The notes beneath the pieces are model-generated. The model did no database searches, was not told where the DNA came from, and was given only the letters and a program-made list of their open reading frames with translations. A DNA stretch of 64,000 nucleotides from Pseudomonadota bacterium (lineage in GTDB: Bacteria; Pseudomonadota; Gammaproteobacteria; Burkholderiales; Rhodocyclaceae): the NCBI GenBank assembly GCA_018261905.1, contig JAGTRU010000019.1, positions 1 through 64,000 of the forward strand, read 5' to 3'. Below, piece after piece: positions 43,478 through 53,132 of the stretch; positions within the stretch are counted from its first letter, which is position 1, and every line of letters begins with the position of its first letter. Position numbers and translations under genes: made by a program.

Positions 43478-46174
43478 TCATTCGGCGAAAACCGTCTGCC
43501 ACAGCCGATCCACCGCGGCGCTGTGGCGGCCGACGCTGTCCCGGTCGACCCGCGCCTGGGGCGTGGCGGAGAGCCGTTTGGCGTGTTGCAGGCGGCGGTA
43601 TTCGCGGTAGGCATTGCCGACGGCCTCGGCCTGGGCGGCCGGAATCAGGCCGAGCTCGGCGGCCATGCGGAGCAGCGCGATGTTGCCGAGATTGCCGGTC
43701 AGTTGCCGGTACTGCCCGGCGTAACCGAGAACCAGATACTGGACGATGAATTCGACGTCGATGATGCCGCCCTTGTCGTGTTTCAGGTCGAACTCGCTGT
43801 CGCTCTTCGAGGCGTGGGCGTCGACCATCTTCTGGCGCATGGCGACGACTTCCTCGCGCAGTTTGGCGAGTTGGCGCGGCTGGCAGAGAATTTCGCTGCG
43901 GATCGCCTCGAAGCGGGCGCCGACCGCCGGGTCGCCGGCACAGAAACGGGCCCGGGTCAGAGCCTGGTGCTCCCAGACCCAGGCGTGGTGGAGCTGGTAG
44001 TCGCGGAAGGCGTCGACGGAGACGGCGAGCAGACCGGAGTCGCCGTTCGGGCGCAGGCGGAGGTCGGTTTCGAAGAGAATGCCGGCCGGGGTCTGGCTGG
44101 ACAGCCAGGTGTTCAGGCGCTGGCCGAGACGGGCGTAGTTTTCCTCGGCCTCGGCCGCGTTGTCGTCGAAGAGATAGACGAGGTCGAGGTCGGAGACGTA
44201 GCCGAGTTCCTTGCCGCCCAGTTTGCCATAGCCGATGACGGCAAATTTCGGCGTCGGGCAATGCCGGTTCTTGACCTTGCTCCAGCACAAGGGCAGGGTT
44301 TCCTGGACGATGGTGTCGGCCAGCGCGGTGAGGTGGTCGGAAAGGCGCTCGATGCTCTGCAGGCCGGCCAGATCCTGGGCCAGCAGGCGAAAAATCTGGG
44401 CGTGGTGCATCTCGCGCAGGATGTCCATTTCCCGCTCGGTGTCGCCGACATTGTCTTCCAGGTTGCGTTTCAGGTGGTCGCGGAAAGTGTCGAGGTCGGT
44501 GGCGATGTCGTAGAGGCGCGGGTCGAGCAGTTCGTCGAGGAGCAGCGGGTGGCGGTTGAGATATTCGGCCGCCCAGGTCGAGGCGCAGATCATGTCGGCG
44601 ACCCGGCGCAGGGCCATGGGGAATTGCTGGAGCAGGGCGAGGTAGGCGCCGCGGCGGGCGATCGCTTCAAGGAAACAGAGGCCGTGGGCGAGCGTCCGGT
44701 CGGGCGCCGAGGTGGCGCCGGCGGCTTCGATCAGGCGCGGGCCGACGGCGTCGAGGCGGATCCGGTTGGTGGCCGGCAGTTGCAGGTAGCGCCCAGAGGC
44801 CCGCAGGTCGGCGAGGCGGGCGATGGCCTCCTTGGGCTGGCGAAAGCCCAGGGTGCCCAGGGTCTCGATCGCGCTTTCCTCGTCGGTCTGCCCCATCCAC
44901 AGCCCGGTCAGCGGATGTTCGCCGGCTTCCGGGTCGGAGAAGACGGCTTCGAAATGTTTGCTGACATCGTCGCGGTGCGCGTTGAGCACGGCGAGCAGCG
45001 TGTTCCAGTCAGGGAAGTCCATGCTGCGGGCGAGACTCAGCCGGGCGGCCGGGCTTTCCGGCAGCATGTGGGTCTGCTTGTCGTCCACGTATTGCAGGCG
45101 ATGTTCGAGGCGGCGCAGGAAGACATAGGCTTCGCGCAATTCCAGTTCGCTTTCGGCCGGCAGCAACTGGCGTTCGACCAGCAGCTTGAGCACGGACAGG
45201 GTCGGACGGATTTGCAGGGCCGGATCGCGGCCACCGCGGATCAGTTGGAAAACCTGGGCGATGAATTCGATTTCGCGGATGCCGCCGGGTCCCAGTTTGA
45301 CGTGGTCGACCATGTCCTTGCGCGCCACCTCGCGGCGAATCTGGGCGTGCAGGTCGCGCATCGCGTTGATCGCGCCAAAGTCGAGATACTTGCGGAAGAC
45401 GAAGGGGCGGGCGATTTTCTGCATCGCCGTCACCCACTCCGGCTGCAGGTTGGCGCCGGCGTTCATGGTCCGCCCCTTGATCCAGGCGTAGCGTTCCCAT
45501 TCGCGGCCCTGGGTGATGAAGTAGTTTTCCAGCGCGTCGAGCGAGCAGACCAGCGGCCCGGAATCGCCGTTTGGGCGCAGGCGCATGTCGACGCGGAAGA
45601 CCTGGCCATCGGCGGTCAGCTCGCCGAGCGCAGCAATCACCCGCTTGCCGAGGCGATTGAAAAACTCGTAGTTGTCGATGTTTTTCGGCCCGGCGGTATC
45701 GCCTTCCTCGGGATAGACGAAGATGTAATCAACATCGGAGGAGACGTTCAGCTCGCGCCCGCCCAGCTTGCCCATGCCGATGATCAGCAGACGTTGCGGC
45801 CGGCCGGCCCGGTCGAGCGGTTCGCCGTAAGTGGCGGCGAGCTGGCGGTGATAGTGGTCGAGGGTGAAATTGGTCGTCACGTCGGCCAGCAGGGTCATGC
45901 TCTCGACGATTTCGGCCAGCGGCGCCAGGCCGCCCAGGTCGCGCAGCGCCAGGTGCGTCATGGCACGGTGGCGCAGGCGACGGAGCACCGCCTTGACCGC
46001 CTCGTCATCGGCAAAGACCTGCTGCAGGGGGGCGCGCAGCAGCTCTTCGCTGAGCGGCTGCTGCCAACTGGCCAGCAGTTCCGGAATCAGTTCCGGATGG
46101 GCCTGCAACTGGTTGGCCAGGTAGCTGCTGTGGGCGAGGGCGCCGGCCCAGGCGTGGGGAATGGGGTATTCCAT
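43478..46174 (-). CDS. glnE: Bifunctional glutamine synthetase adenylyltransferase/adenylyl-removing enzyme
   Basis: The 898-residue protein has two nucleotidyltransferase halves. The N-terminal one (deadenylylation) carries GMGKLGGRELNVSSDVDYIFVY, and the C-terminal one (adenylylation) carries GYGKLGGKELGYVSDLDLVYLF. A central regulatory region lies between them. It controls glutamine synthetase according to PII state. The length is close to the family's usual 900-950. It is divergent from the yhdP-like gene with 102 bp between starts. Confidence 0.95.
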   Translation of the reverse strand: MEYPIPHAWAGALAHSSYLANQLQAHPELIPELLASWQQPLSEELLRAPLQQVFADDEAVKAVLRRLRHRAMTHLALRDLGGLAPLAEIVESMTLLADVTTNFTLDHYHRQLAATYGEPLDRAGRPQRLLIIGMGKLGGRELNVSSDVDYIFVYPEEGDTAGPKNIDNYEFFNRLGKRVIAALGELTADGQVFRVDMRLRPNGDSGPLVCSLDALENYFITQGREWERYAWIKGRTMNAGANLQPEWVTAMQKIARPFVFRKYLDFGAINAMRDLHAQIRREVARKDMVDHVKLGPGGIREIEFIAQVFQLIRGGRDPALQIRPTLSVLKLLVERQLLPAESELELREAYVFLRRLEHRLQYVDDKQTHMLPESPAARLSLARSMDFPDWNTLLAVLNAHRDDVSKHFEAVFSDPEAGEHPLTGLWMGQTDEESAIETLGTLGFRQPKEAIARLADLRASGRYLQLPATNRIRLDAVGPRLIEAAGATSAPDRTLAHGLCFLEAIARRGAYLALLQQFPMALRRVADMICASTWAAEYLNRHPLLLDELLDPRLYDIATDLDTFRDHLKRNLEDNVGDTEREMDILREMHHAQIFRLLAQDLAGLQSIERLSDHLTALADTIVQETLPLCWSKVKNRHCPTPKFAVIGYGKLGGKELGYVSDLDLVYLFDDNAAEAEENYARLGQRLNTWLSSQTPAGILFETDLRLRPNGDSGLLAVSVDAFRDYQLHHAWVWEHQALTRARFCAGDPAVGARFEAIRSEILCQPRQLAKLREEVVAMRQKMVDAHASKSDSEFDLKHDKGGIIDVEFIVQYLVLGYAGQYRQLTGNLGNIALLRMAAELGLIPAAQAEAVGNAYREYRRLQHAKRLSATPQARVDRDSVGRHSAAVDRLWQTVFAE

Positions 46175-46276
46175 ATTGATTCAATAGGCGCGCAAGGCGA
46201 AAAGGTTAGAATGCTCGTTTTTTGCTGGCTTCGATTGTAGTGATCTATTCCCTTTTCTGGCAAAACGGTTTGCCGC

Positions 46277-49200
46277 GTGACTAGCCCGGATTCCCGACAG
46301 GAGGTCCGGGCCGCGCTCTATCATCGCTTGCGTTGGCTGTGGCCGGTGCTGGCCCGGCCGGCCGTCGGGCGCGCCTGGCGTCTGCTCGGCTGGACGGTGT
46401 TTGCGCTGTGGCTGGTTTTTGCCGCCCTGCTGCTGGCGCTACGCTATTCGGTCCTGCCGCGGGTTGCCGAGTATCAGGGCGAAATCGAGCAGGCGGCGGC
46501 GCGGGCCATTGGTCAGCCGGTCAGGATCGGCCGCATCGAGGCCCGCTGGCGGGGACTGAATCCGGATCTCGTGCTCGATGCCGTGCAGGTCGCCGATCGT
46601 CAGGGGCTGCCGGCCTTTACCCTTGATCGGGTGGAGTGCGTGCTGTCCTGGCAGACGCTGTGGCGCCTGCGGCCGACACTGTCCTTGCTGGCTATCGAGC
46701 GGCCGGTGTTGCAAGTCCGGCGCGAGACGAACGGCAAGATCAGCATCGCCGGCATGGAAACCGAGAGCGAAAGCGATCCCGCTTTCGCCGAATGGCTGCT
46801 CGAACAGAAACATATCCGGGTGCACAACGCGACCATCGTCTGGGACGATCGGTTGCGTCAGGCGCCGCCGCTGATTCTCGAAGACCTTCAGCTAGGTCTC
46901 GACAACAGCGGCCGGCGCCACCGCTTCGGCCTCTCGGCGGCCCCGCCGGCGGCACTGGCGTCGCGCATCGAGATGCGCGGCGAAGTAAAGGGCGAGATCG
47001 GCGAGGTGCTGGAAAATCTGGCCGGCAAGTTCTTTGTCGAGCTGGATTACGCCGACCTGGCCGGCTGGCGGACCTGGGTCGATTACCCCATCCACCTGCC
47101 GCAAGGACGCGGCGCCCTGCGCCTGTGGGGCGACTGGCGCAACGGTGCGGGCAAGCTGGTGACCGACTTCGCCTTGGAAGAGGTGCGCATCCGCCTCGGC
47201 CGCAATTTGCCGGAACTCGATCTTTCCAGCATGCGGGGGCGGATGGAAGGGACCTATCAGACCGATCGCTGGTCGGTGCTCGGGCACAAGGTCGAATTGC
47301 AGACCCGGGACGGGCTGCGGGTGGCGCCGACCGATTTCCGGGCCGACTGGCGACAGAATCCGGAAACCGACGAGATCAGCGGCAGTGCCAGCGCCAACCT
47401 GGTCGACCTGGACGTTCTCGGCCGCCTGGCCTCTTACGTGCCGCTCGACAGCCATACCCGGGAATTGTTGCTGAAGCACCGGCCCCAGGGGCGGATCAGC
47501 GAGTTGCGGGCGACCTGGGGGCTGCTCGGCGATGCCTTGCAGCGCTATTCGCTGAAAGCTGGCTTCAGCCAGCTCGGCCTGCTGGCCGGGGGGTATTTCC
47601 CCGGGGCCAGCGGACTCGGCGGGCGGGTCGATCTGAACGAAAAAGGCGGCGATCTGGTCCTCGACTCGGCGGCTTCCGGAGTGTCGCTGCCGGCGGTCTT
47701 CCCCGAGCCGGATATCACCCTCGATATGTTGAAGGCAAAAGCCAGTTGGCGGGTCGACCAGGCGATCGATATCCGGCTCGACAAGCTCGAATTCGCCGGT
47801 CCGGATGCCGCCGGTTCGGCTCGCGGCACCTATCGCTACAGCGGCCAGGGGCCGGGTGAGATCGACTTGCAGGCCAGCGTCGAGCGGGCCGACGGCCGGG
47901 CCGTCTGGCGTTACATGCCGCATGCGGTGAATGCCGATGCCCGCGCCTGGTTGCGCCGGGGTATCGTCGGCGGCCGCGGCTACGACGGCAAGCTGGTGCT
48001 CAAGGGCGATCTCAAGGACTTTCCCTTCCGCGATGGCAAGAGCGGCACTTTCCTGGTCACCGCCAAGGCGAGCGGGGCCAAGGTCGACTACGCGCCGGGC
48101 TGGCCGATCATCGAGAATATCGCCGCCGAGATGAGTTTCGGCATCGGCATGAATATCCGCGCCAGTCAGGGAAGCATCCTCGGCGCCCAGTTGTCGGGGG
48201 TGACGGTGGATATCCCGGATTTCGAATCGCACGAGGAAATGCTGCTGGTCCGCGGTCTGGCCCAGGGGCCGACCGCCGAGTTCCTGCGCTTCATCGAGCA
48301 GAGCCCGGTGGCCGCGCAGATCGACCACTTCACCGATGGCATGAAGGCGAGCGGCAACGGCCGTCTCGATCTCGAACTCGACATTCCCCTGCGCCATGCC
48401 CTCGATACCCATCTGCGCGGCGACTATCGTTTCCAGAACAATCAATTGCAGCCGATCCCCGATTTGCCGCCGCTGACCCAGGTCAACGGCCGCCTGTTGT
48501 TGACCGAAAACACCATCGTGGCGCCCGACATCAGCGGCCGGGTGTTCGGTGGGCCGCTCAAGGTGCAGGTGAAAAGCATCGCCGACAAGGTCAGCGTGCA
48601 GGCGACGGGGACGGCCAATGTCGTCGACGTCGGTCAGCACTTTGCCTTGCCGCTGATGAATCACCTGACCGGCAAGGCGGCCTGGAAAGCGGATATCAGC
48701 ATTCGCAAGCGCAATGCCGATTTCGTCGTCGATTCCGACCTGCTCGGCGTTTCGTCGCCCTTGCCCGAGCCGCTCAACAAGAGCGCCACGACGCCGCTGG
48801 CGCTGCATGTCGAACGCACGGCACCGGAAGCGACGCGCGAGCAGTATCGGGTGACGCTGGGCAAGGTGGCGCAGGGCCTTTTCGTGCGTCGCCAGGGCAC
48901 CTGGGAACGCGGCGTGATGGCGGTCGGCGACGGCGAGTTGCGGCTCCCCGAGAAGGGCCTAGCGGTGCGTGTCGCCTTGCCGCAGATCGACGCCGATGCC
49001 TGGAAAAACTACCTGCCGGACGGGGCTGCGACGGATGCCGGCAACGGCGGCGGCATGGCGCTCAGCCAGGTCACGCTGAAAACCGCCAAGCTGCGCCTGC
49101 TCGGCCGCGACTACAGCCAGCTCGAAACCGTCTTGCGGCCGCGTGACGGGGGCTGGCAGATCGCCCTCAATATGCGCGAGGCGGTCGGCGACGTCTTCTG

Positions 49201-50143
49201 GCGCAGCGCCGGCGAGGGCTGGGTCGAGGGCAATTTCAAGCGCCTGGTGGTCCGGCCGGCGGCCGAGGTCAACGAGGGCAGTACCGGTTTGCTCAATTCG
49301 CTGCCCGGCATGAGCCTGACGGTCGATGATTTCCGTGTCGGCGACAAGGCGCTCGGCAAGCTGGAACTGAAGGCGCGCAACGACAAAGGGGCCTGGCAGC
49401 TCGATCTGCTCAACCTGCAAAACCCGGATGGCGGCCTGAAGGGCAAGGCGACCTGGCTGAATGTCGGCCGCCACCAGACCCATCTGGATTTCGAACTGAC
49501 GGCCAAGGATGTCGGCAAAATGCTCGACCGCCTCGGTTACGCCGATGCGGTCCGCCGCGGCAGCGCCAAGTTGAGCGGCGATCTGCAATGGAACGGGCCG
49601 TTGACCGGCATTCACTACCCCTCGCTGAGCGGCCAGTTGACGGTCAGTGCCGAGAAGGGACAGTTCAACAAGCTGGAACCCGGGGTCGGCAAATTGCTCG
49701 GCCTGATTTCGCTGCAATCCCTGCCGCGCCGGCTGACCCTCGATTTCCGCGATATTTTCAGCGACGGTCTGGCTTTCGACAGCATCAATGCCAATCTGAG
49801 CGTCAAAAAAGGCCTCATGCGGACGACCGAGCCCTTGCGCATCAAGGGGCCGGCGGCGCAGATCGAAATGCAGGGCGAAACCGATCTGAAGAACGAAACG
49901 CAGGACCTGCAGGTCGTCGTCCGGCCGGAAATCGGCAATGTCGCAGTGGTCGGCGTGGCGCTGGTCAACCCGCTGGCCGGGGCGGCGGCCTTGTTGGCCA
50001 ACAGCGTCTTGCCAAATCCGCTCAACCGGCTGTTCAGCTACCGTTATCATGTGACCGGCAGTTGGAGCGACCCGAAGGTCGACAAGGCCGGCGAAACCCC
50101 GCCGGTAGTGAAGCCGAAGCCGGAAGAGGAAAGTCAGCCTTGA
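46277..50143 (+). CDS. YhdP/TIGR02099-family AsmA-like protein
   Basis: The 1288-residue protein has one N-terminal transmembrane helix (about 40-60, LLGWTVFALWLVFAALLLAL) followed by a very long periplasmic region rich in repeating beta-strand units, with an AsmA_2-type C-terminal end (LVNPLAGAAALLANSVLPNPLNRLFSYRYHVTGSW). Such proteins bridge the envelope and are implicated in phospholipid transport to the outer membrane. The GTG start at 46277 is the first in frame. Its stop overlaps the TTG start of the nitrilase-family gene. Confidence 0.92.
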   Translation: MTSPDSRQEVRAALYHRLRWLWPVLARPAVGRAWRLLGWTVFALWLVFAALLLALRYSVLPRVAEYQGEIEQAAARAIGQPVRIGRIEARWRGLNPDLVLDAVQVADRQGLPAFTLDRVECVLSWQTLWRLRPTLSLLAIERPVLQVRRETNGKISIAGMETESESDPAFAEWLLEQKHIRVHNATIVWDDRLRQAPPLILEDLQLGLDNSGRRHRFGLSAAPPAALASRIEMRGEVKGEIGEVLENLAGKFFVELDYADLAGWRTWVDYPIHLPQGRGALRLWGDWRNGAGKLVTDFALEEVRIRLGRNLPELDLSSMRGRMEGTYQTDRWSVLGHKVELQTRDGLRVAPTDFRADWRQNPETDEISGSASANLVDLDVLGRLASYVPLDSHTRELLLKHRPQGRISELRATWGLLGDALQRYSLKAGFSQLGLLAGGYFPGASGLGGRVDLNEKGGDLVLDSAASGVSLPAVFPEPDITLDMLKAKASWRVDQAIDIRLDKLEFAGPDAAGSARGTYRYSGQGPGEIDLQASVERADGRAVWRYMPHAVNADARAWLRRGIVGGRGYDGKLVLKGDLKDFPFRDGKSGTFLVTAKASGAKVDYAPGWPIIENIAAEMSFGIGMNIRASQGSILGAQLSGVTVDIPDFESHEEMLLVRGLAQGPTAEFLRFIEQSPVAAQIDHFTDGMKASGNGRLDLELDIPLRHALDTHLRGDYRFQNNQLQPIPDLPPLTQVNGRLLLTENTIVAPDISGRVFGGPLKVQVKSIADKVSVQATGTANVVDVGQHFALPLMNHLTGKAAWKADISIRKRNADFVVDSDLLGVSSPLPEPLNKSATTPLALHVERTAPEATREQYRVTLGKVAQGLFVRRQGTWERGVMAVGDGELRLPEKGLAVRVALPQIDADAWKNYLPDGAATDAGNGGGMALSQVTLKTAKLRLLGRDYSQLETVLRPRDGGWQIALNMREAVGDVFWRSAGEGWVEGNFKRLVVRPAAEVNEGSTGLLNSLPGMSLTVDDFRVGDKALGKLELKARNDKGAWQLDLLNLQNPDGGLKGKATWLNVGRHQTHLDFELTAKDVGKMLDRLGYADAVRRGSAKLSGDLQWNGPLTGIHYPSLSGQLTVSAEKGQFNKLEPGVGKLLGLISLQSLPRRLTLDFRDIFSDGLAFDSINANLSVKKGLMRTTEPLRIKGPAAQIEMQGETDLKNETQDLQVVVRPEIGNVAVVGVALVNPLAGAAALLANSVLPNPLNRLFSYRYHVTGSWSDPKVDKAGETPPVVKPKPEEESQP

Positions 50144-50949
50144 ATAAATTGAATTGCCGCATGGCCGCCCTGCAGATGGTTTCCGGGCCGCGCGTCGGCG
50201 ACAACCTGGAAACGGCCGGCCGCTTGGTTGCCGAAGCCGTCGACCAGGGCGCGCAACTGGTTGTCCTGCCGGAATATTTTCCGATCATCGGCGCCGCCGA
50301 CGCCGACCGCGTGCGCGCCCGCGAAACCTTCGGCAACGGCCCGGTCCAGGATTGGCTGGCGGCCACGGCGGCCCGCCACGAGGTGTGGATCGTCGCCGGT
50401 TCCATTCCCCTGGCCACCACCCAGCCGCACCTGATGCGCAACAGCTCGCTGGTCTTCAACGACGGCGGCGACTGCGTGGCGCGCTACGACAAGATCCACC
50501 TGTTCGGCTTCAAAAAAGGCGAGGAATCCTACAACGAGGCGGCCTTCATCGAGCCGGGCGACACGCCGGTGGCCGTCGACACGCCCTTTGGCCGCATCGC
50601 CCTGTCGATCTGCTACGACCTGCGTTTCCCCGAGTTGTACCGCTCGCTCGGTCCGGTCGACCTGATCCTGGTGCCGGCCGCCTTTACCGACACCACCGGC
50701 CGCGCCCACTGGGAAATCCTGCTGCGGGCGCGGGCCATCGAGAACCAATGCTACCTGCTCGCGGTCGGACAAGGCGGGCGCCATGAAAATGGTCGCCTGA
50801 CGCACGGCAACAGCATGATCATCGACCCCTGGGGCGAGATCCTCGACCGCAAGATGAAAGGGCCGGGCATCGCCATCGCCGATCTCGATCACGCCCGTAT
50901 CGCCGAAATCCGCGAGAGCCTGCCGGCCCTCGCTCACCGTATTCTCTGA
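50140..50949 (+). CDS. Nitrilase-superfamily amidohydrolase (Nit/deaminated glutathione amidase type)
   Basis: The 269-residue protein has the catalytic triad Glu45 (VVLPEYF), Lys118 (YDKIHLFGF) and Cys158 ([11 protein letters not shown]). Later motifs ([22 protein letters not shown]) fit the Nit branch that hydrolyses deaminated glutathione or similar amides. A TTG at 50140 is preferred because it is preceded by a GGAAGAGGAAAG ribosome-binding site and retains the N-terminal strand. The ATG at 50161 would cut into it. It overlaps the yhdP-like stop, and tldD follows 10 bp later, an order common in betaproteobacteria. Confidence 0.88.
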   Translation: MNKLNCRMAALQMVSGPRVGDNLETAGRLVAEAVDQGAQLVVLPEYFPIIGAADADRVRARETFGNGPVQDWLAATAARHEVWIVAGSIPLATTQPHLMRNSSLVFNDGGDCVARYDKIHLFGFKKGEESYNEAAFIEPGDTPVAVDTPFGRIALSICYDLRFPELYRSLGPVDLILVPAAFTDTTGRAHWEILLRARAIENQCYLLAVGQGGRHENGRLTHGNSMIIDPWGEILDRKMKGPGIAIADLDHARIAEIRESLPALAHRIL

Positions 50950-50959
50950 CGGAGTTTCA

Positions 50960-52405
50960 ATGAAACAGAACAGCGCCCTGGCCCAGGCCGAATCGCTTCT
51001 CCTTGCCCCGTTCTCGCTGAGCGAGGGCGACCTGTCGCGCACCTTTGGCCAGATCCTGACGCACCAGGTCGATTACGCCGACCTCTATTTCCAGTATTCG
51101 CGTTCCGAGGCCTGGAGTCTCGACGAGGGCATCGTCAAGTCGGGCAGCTTCAATATCGACCAGGGGGTTGGTGTGCGTGCCCTGTCCGGCGAAAAGACCT
51201 CCTTCGCCTATTCCGACGATATCAGTTCGCAGGCCCTGAGCGACGCGGCGACCGCCGTGCGCGCCATTGCCGCGGCTGGCCAGAACGGCACGCTGCCGGC
51301 CCTCAAGCATCGGGCGGCGGCGCGCAATCTGTACGTGCCGCAGGATCCGATCGCCTCGCTGCCGGCCGAAGCCAAGGTCAAGTTGCTGGAGCGCCTGGAA
51401 GGTTTTGCCAAGGCACTCGATGCGCGCGTCGTGCAGGTCATGGCTTCGCTGGCCGGCGAGTACGAAGTGATCCTGGTGGCCGGTTCGGACGGTCGCCTGG
51501 CGGCCGATATCCGGCCGCTGGTGCGTTGCTCGATCTCGGTCATCGTCGAGGAAAACGGCAAGCGCGAACAGGGCAGTTCAGGCGGCGGCGGGCGTTTCGA
51601 TTTCGGCTATTTCGACGATGAAATCCTCCAGCGCTATGCCAAGGAAGCCGTCCATCAGGCGGTCATCAACCTCCATGCCGAAGCCGCGCCGGCCGGTCAG
51701 ATGACGGTCGTGCTCGGGGCCGGCTGGCCCGGCATCCTCTTGCACGAAGCCGTCGGCCACGGCCTGGAGGGTGACTTCAACCGCAAGGGCAGTTCGACCT
51801 TCAGCGGTCGGGTCGGTCAGCGCGTTGCCGCCAAGGGCGTCACCGTGATCGACGACGGCACCATCGCCGACCGGCGCGGTTCGCTGAACATCGATGACGA
51901 GGGCAATACCACCCAGCGCACCGTGCTGATCGAAGACGGCATCCTCAAGGGCTATCTGCAGGACAGCCTGAATGCCCGCCTCATGGGCGTCGCCCCGACC
52001 GGCAACGGGCGGCGCGAATCCTTTGCCCACCTGCCCATCCCGCGCATGACCAATACCATGATGCTGGCCGGCGAGCACGATCCGCAGGAAATCATCGCCT
52101 CGGTGAAAAAAGGCATCTACGCCGCCAATTTCGGTGGTGGCCAGGTCGATATCACCAGCGGCAAGTTCGTCTTTTCGATGAGCGAGGCTTACCTCATTGA
52201 GGACGGCAAGATCACCCGGCCGATCAAGGGGGCGACGCTGATCGGCAATGGTCCGGACGCCATGACGCGGGTCTCGATGATCGGCAACGACCTCAAACTC
52301 GACCCCGGCGTCGGCACCTGCGGCAAGGACGGGCAGAGCGTCCCGGTCGGCGTCGGTCAGCCGACCTTACGGATAGATGGACTGACGGTAGGCGGAACGG
52401 CATAA
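50960..52405 (+). CDS. tldD: Metalloprotease TldD
   Basis: The 481-residue protein has the metal-binding HExxxH motif in [13 protein letters not shown] and the C-terminal TldD signature ([32 protein letters not shown], then [20 protein letters not shown]). With TldE/PmbA it forms a protease that acts on microcin precursors and other unfolded peptides. tldE is not in the window. A GGAG ribosome-binding site precedes the ATG. Confidence 0.95.
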   Translation: MKQNSALAQAESLLLAPFSLSEGDLSRTFGQILTHQVDYADLYFQYSRSEAWSLDEGIVKSGSFNIDQGVGVRALSGEKTSFAYSDDISSQALSDAATAVRAIAAAGQNGTLPALKHRAAARNLYVPQDPIASLPAEAKVKLLERLEGFAKALDARVVQVMASLAGEYEVILVAGSDGRLAADIRPLVRCSISVIVEENGKREQGSSGGGGRFDFGYFDDEILQRYAKEAVHQAVINLHAEAAPAGQMTVVLGAGWPGILLHEAVGHGLEGDFNRKGSSTFSGRVGQRVAAKGVTVIDDGTIADRRGSLNIDDEGNTTQRTVLIEDGILKGYLQDSLNARLMGVAPTGNGRRESFAHLPIPRMTNTMMLAGEHDPQEIIASVKKGIYAANFGGGQVDITSGKFVFSMSEAYLIEDGKITRPIKGATLIGNGPDAMTRVSMIGNDLKLDPGVGTCGKDGQSVPVGVGQPTLRIDGLTVGGTA

Positions 52406-52433
52406 TTACAAGCTTCTCAGGGGGAGCAATGAA

Positions 52434-53054
52434 ATGCGGGCGTTGATTCTTGCAGCAGGTTTGTTGTTGGCAGGTAGCGGAGCGCTGGCGCAGCCGGCCG
52501 TTCAGGAGAAATTGAAGGCCATCCAGGCCGATGCGCCAGCCTTGCGGGCAGCGGTCGATGCCGGTAAAAAAGTGACCTTCTTTTGTGCCAATTGCCATGG
52601 CGAAGACGGTATCAGCAAAACGCCGGAAGTCCCCAACCTGGCCGGCCAGAACCCGGCCTATCTGCTCGAGCAGATTCGCAAGTTCGGCGCCGGCGAGCGC
52701 AAGGATCCGTTCATGCAGGGCCTGATCAAGGTGCTCAAGGATGACGAGCGGCTGCAGGCGGCTTCCTACTACTCCAGCATGCCGGTGCCGCCGACGAAAG
52801 CCGATGCCGCACAAGTCCGGCACGGCAAGGAACTGTTCGGCAAGCTCTGCGTTCGTTGTCACGGCGAACAGGCCCGCGGCAACGAGGTCATTCCCCGGCT
52901 GGCCGGGCAGAAGTTGCCCTATCTGAAACTGACCATCAGCCGTTATCGCGACAAGACGGGGATTCGCAATAGTCAGTTGATGGCGATTGCCACGTCCAAT
53001 CTGAAGGACGAGGAAATCGTCGCCCTCGCCAATTATCTGACCCAGCTCCCCTGA
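52434..53054 (+). CDS. Diheme cytochrome c (c4-like)
   Basis: The 206-residue precursor has a signal peptide (1-19, ending ALAQ) and two heme sites, CANCH (51-55) and CVRCH (139-143), each in a class I cytochrome c half. Likely axial Met residues lie near DPFMQG in the first half and in NSQLMAIA in the second. It belongs to the c4 family of periplasmic diheme carriers that feed terminal oxidases or reductases. It is just upstream of the kinase/regulator pair of the electron-conduit region. Confidence 0.9.
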   Translation: MRALILAAGLLLAGSGALAQPAVQEKLKAIQADAPALRAAVDAGKKVTFFCANCHGEDGISKTPEVPNLAGQNPAYLLEQIRKFGAGERKDPFMQGLIKVLKDDERLQAASYYSSMPVPPTKADAAQVRHGKELFGKLCVRCHGEQARGNEVIPRLAGQKLPYLKLTISRYRDKTGIRNSQLMAIATSNLKDEEIVALANYLTQLP

Positions 53055-53132
53055 TTGCCGGTCGCCTGAGAACCTATCGGCCGTCCTTCCCCGACGCGGG
53101 GCTGGGCGTCTACTGCGGGTGGGGGAGGGGGC

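Noticed and set aside
43283-46240. Very long plus-strand frame opposite glnE
   Set aside because: It is the complement of a fully conserved glnE. The translated product is rich in Gly, Val, Gln and His with no domain.
46892-48808. 638-codon minus-strand frame opposite the yhdP-like gene
   Set aside because: It is a shadow caused by high third-position GC in the real gene.
49588-50139. In-frame upstream extension of the nitrilase-family gene
   Set aside because: It overlaps the end of the yhdP-like gene and is Arg-rich. The nitrilase fold begins at about 50140.
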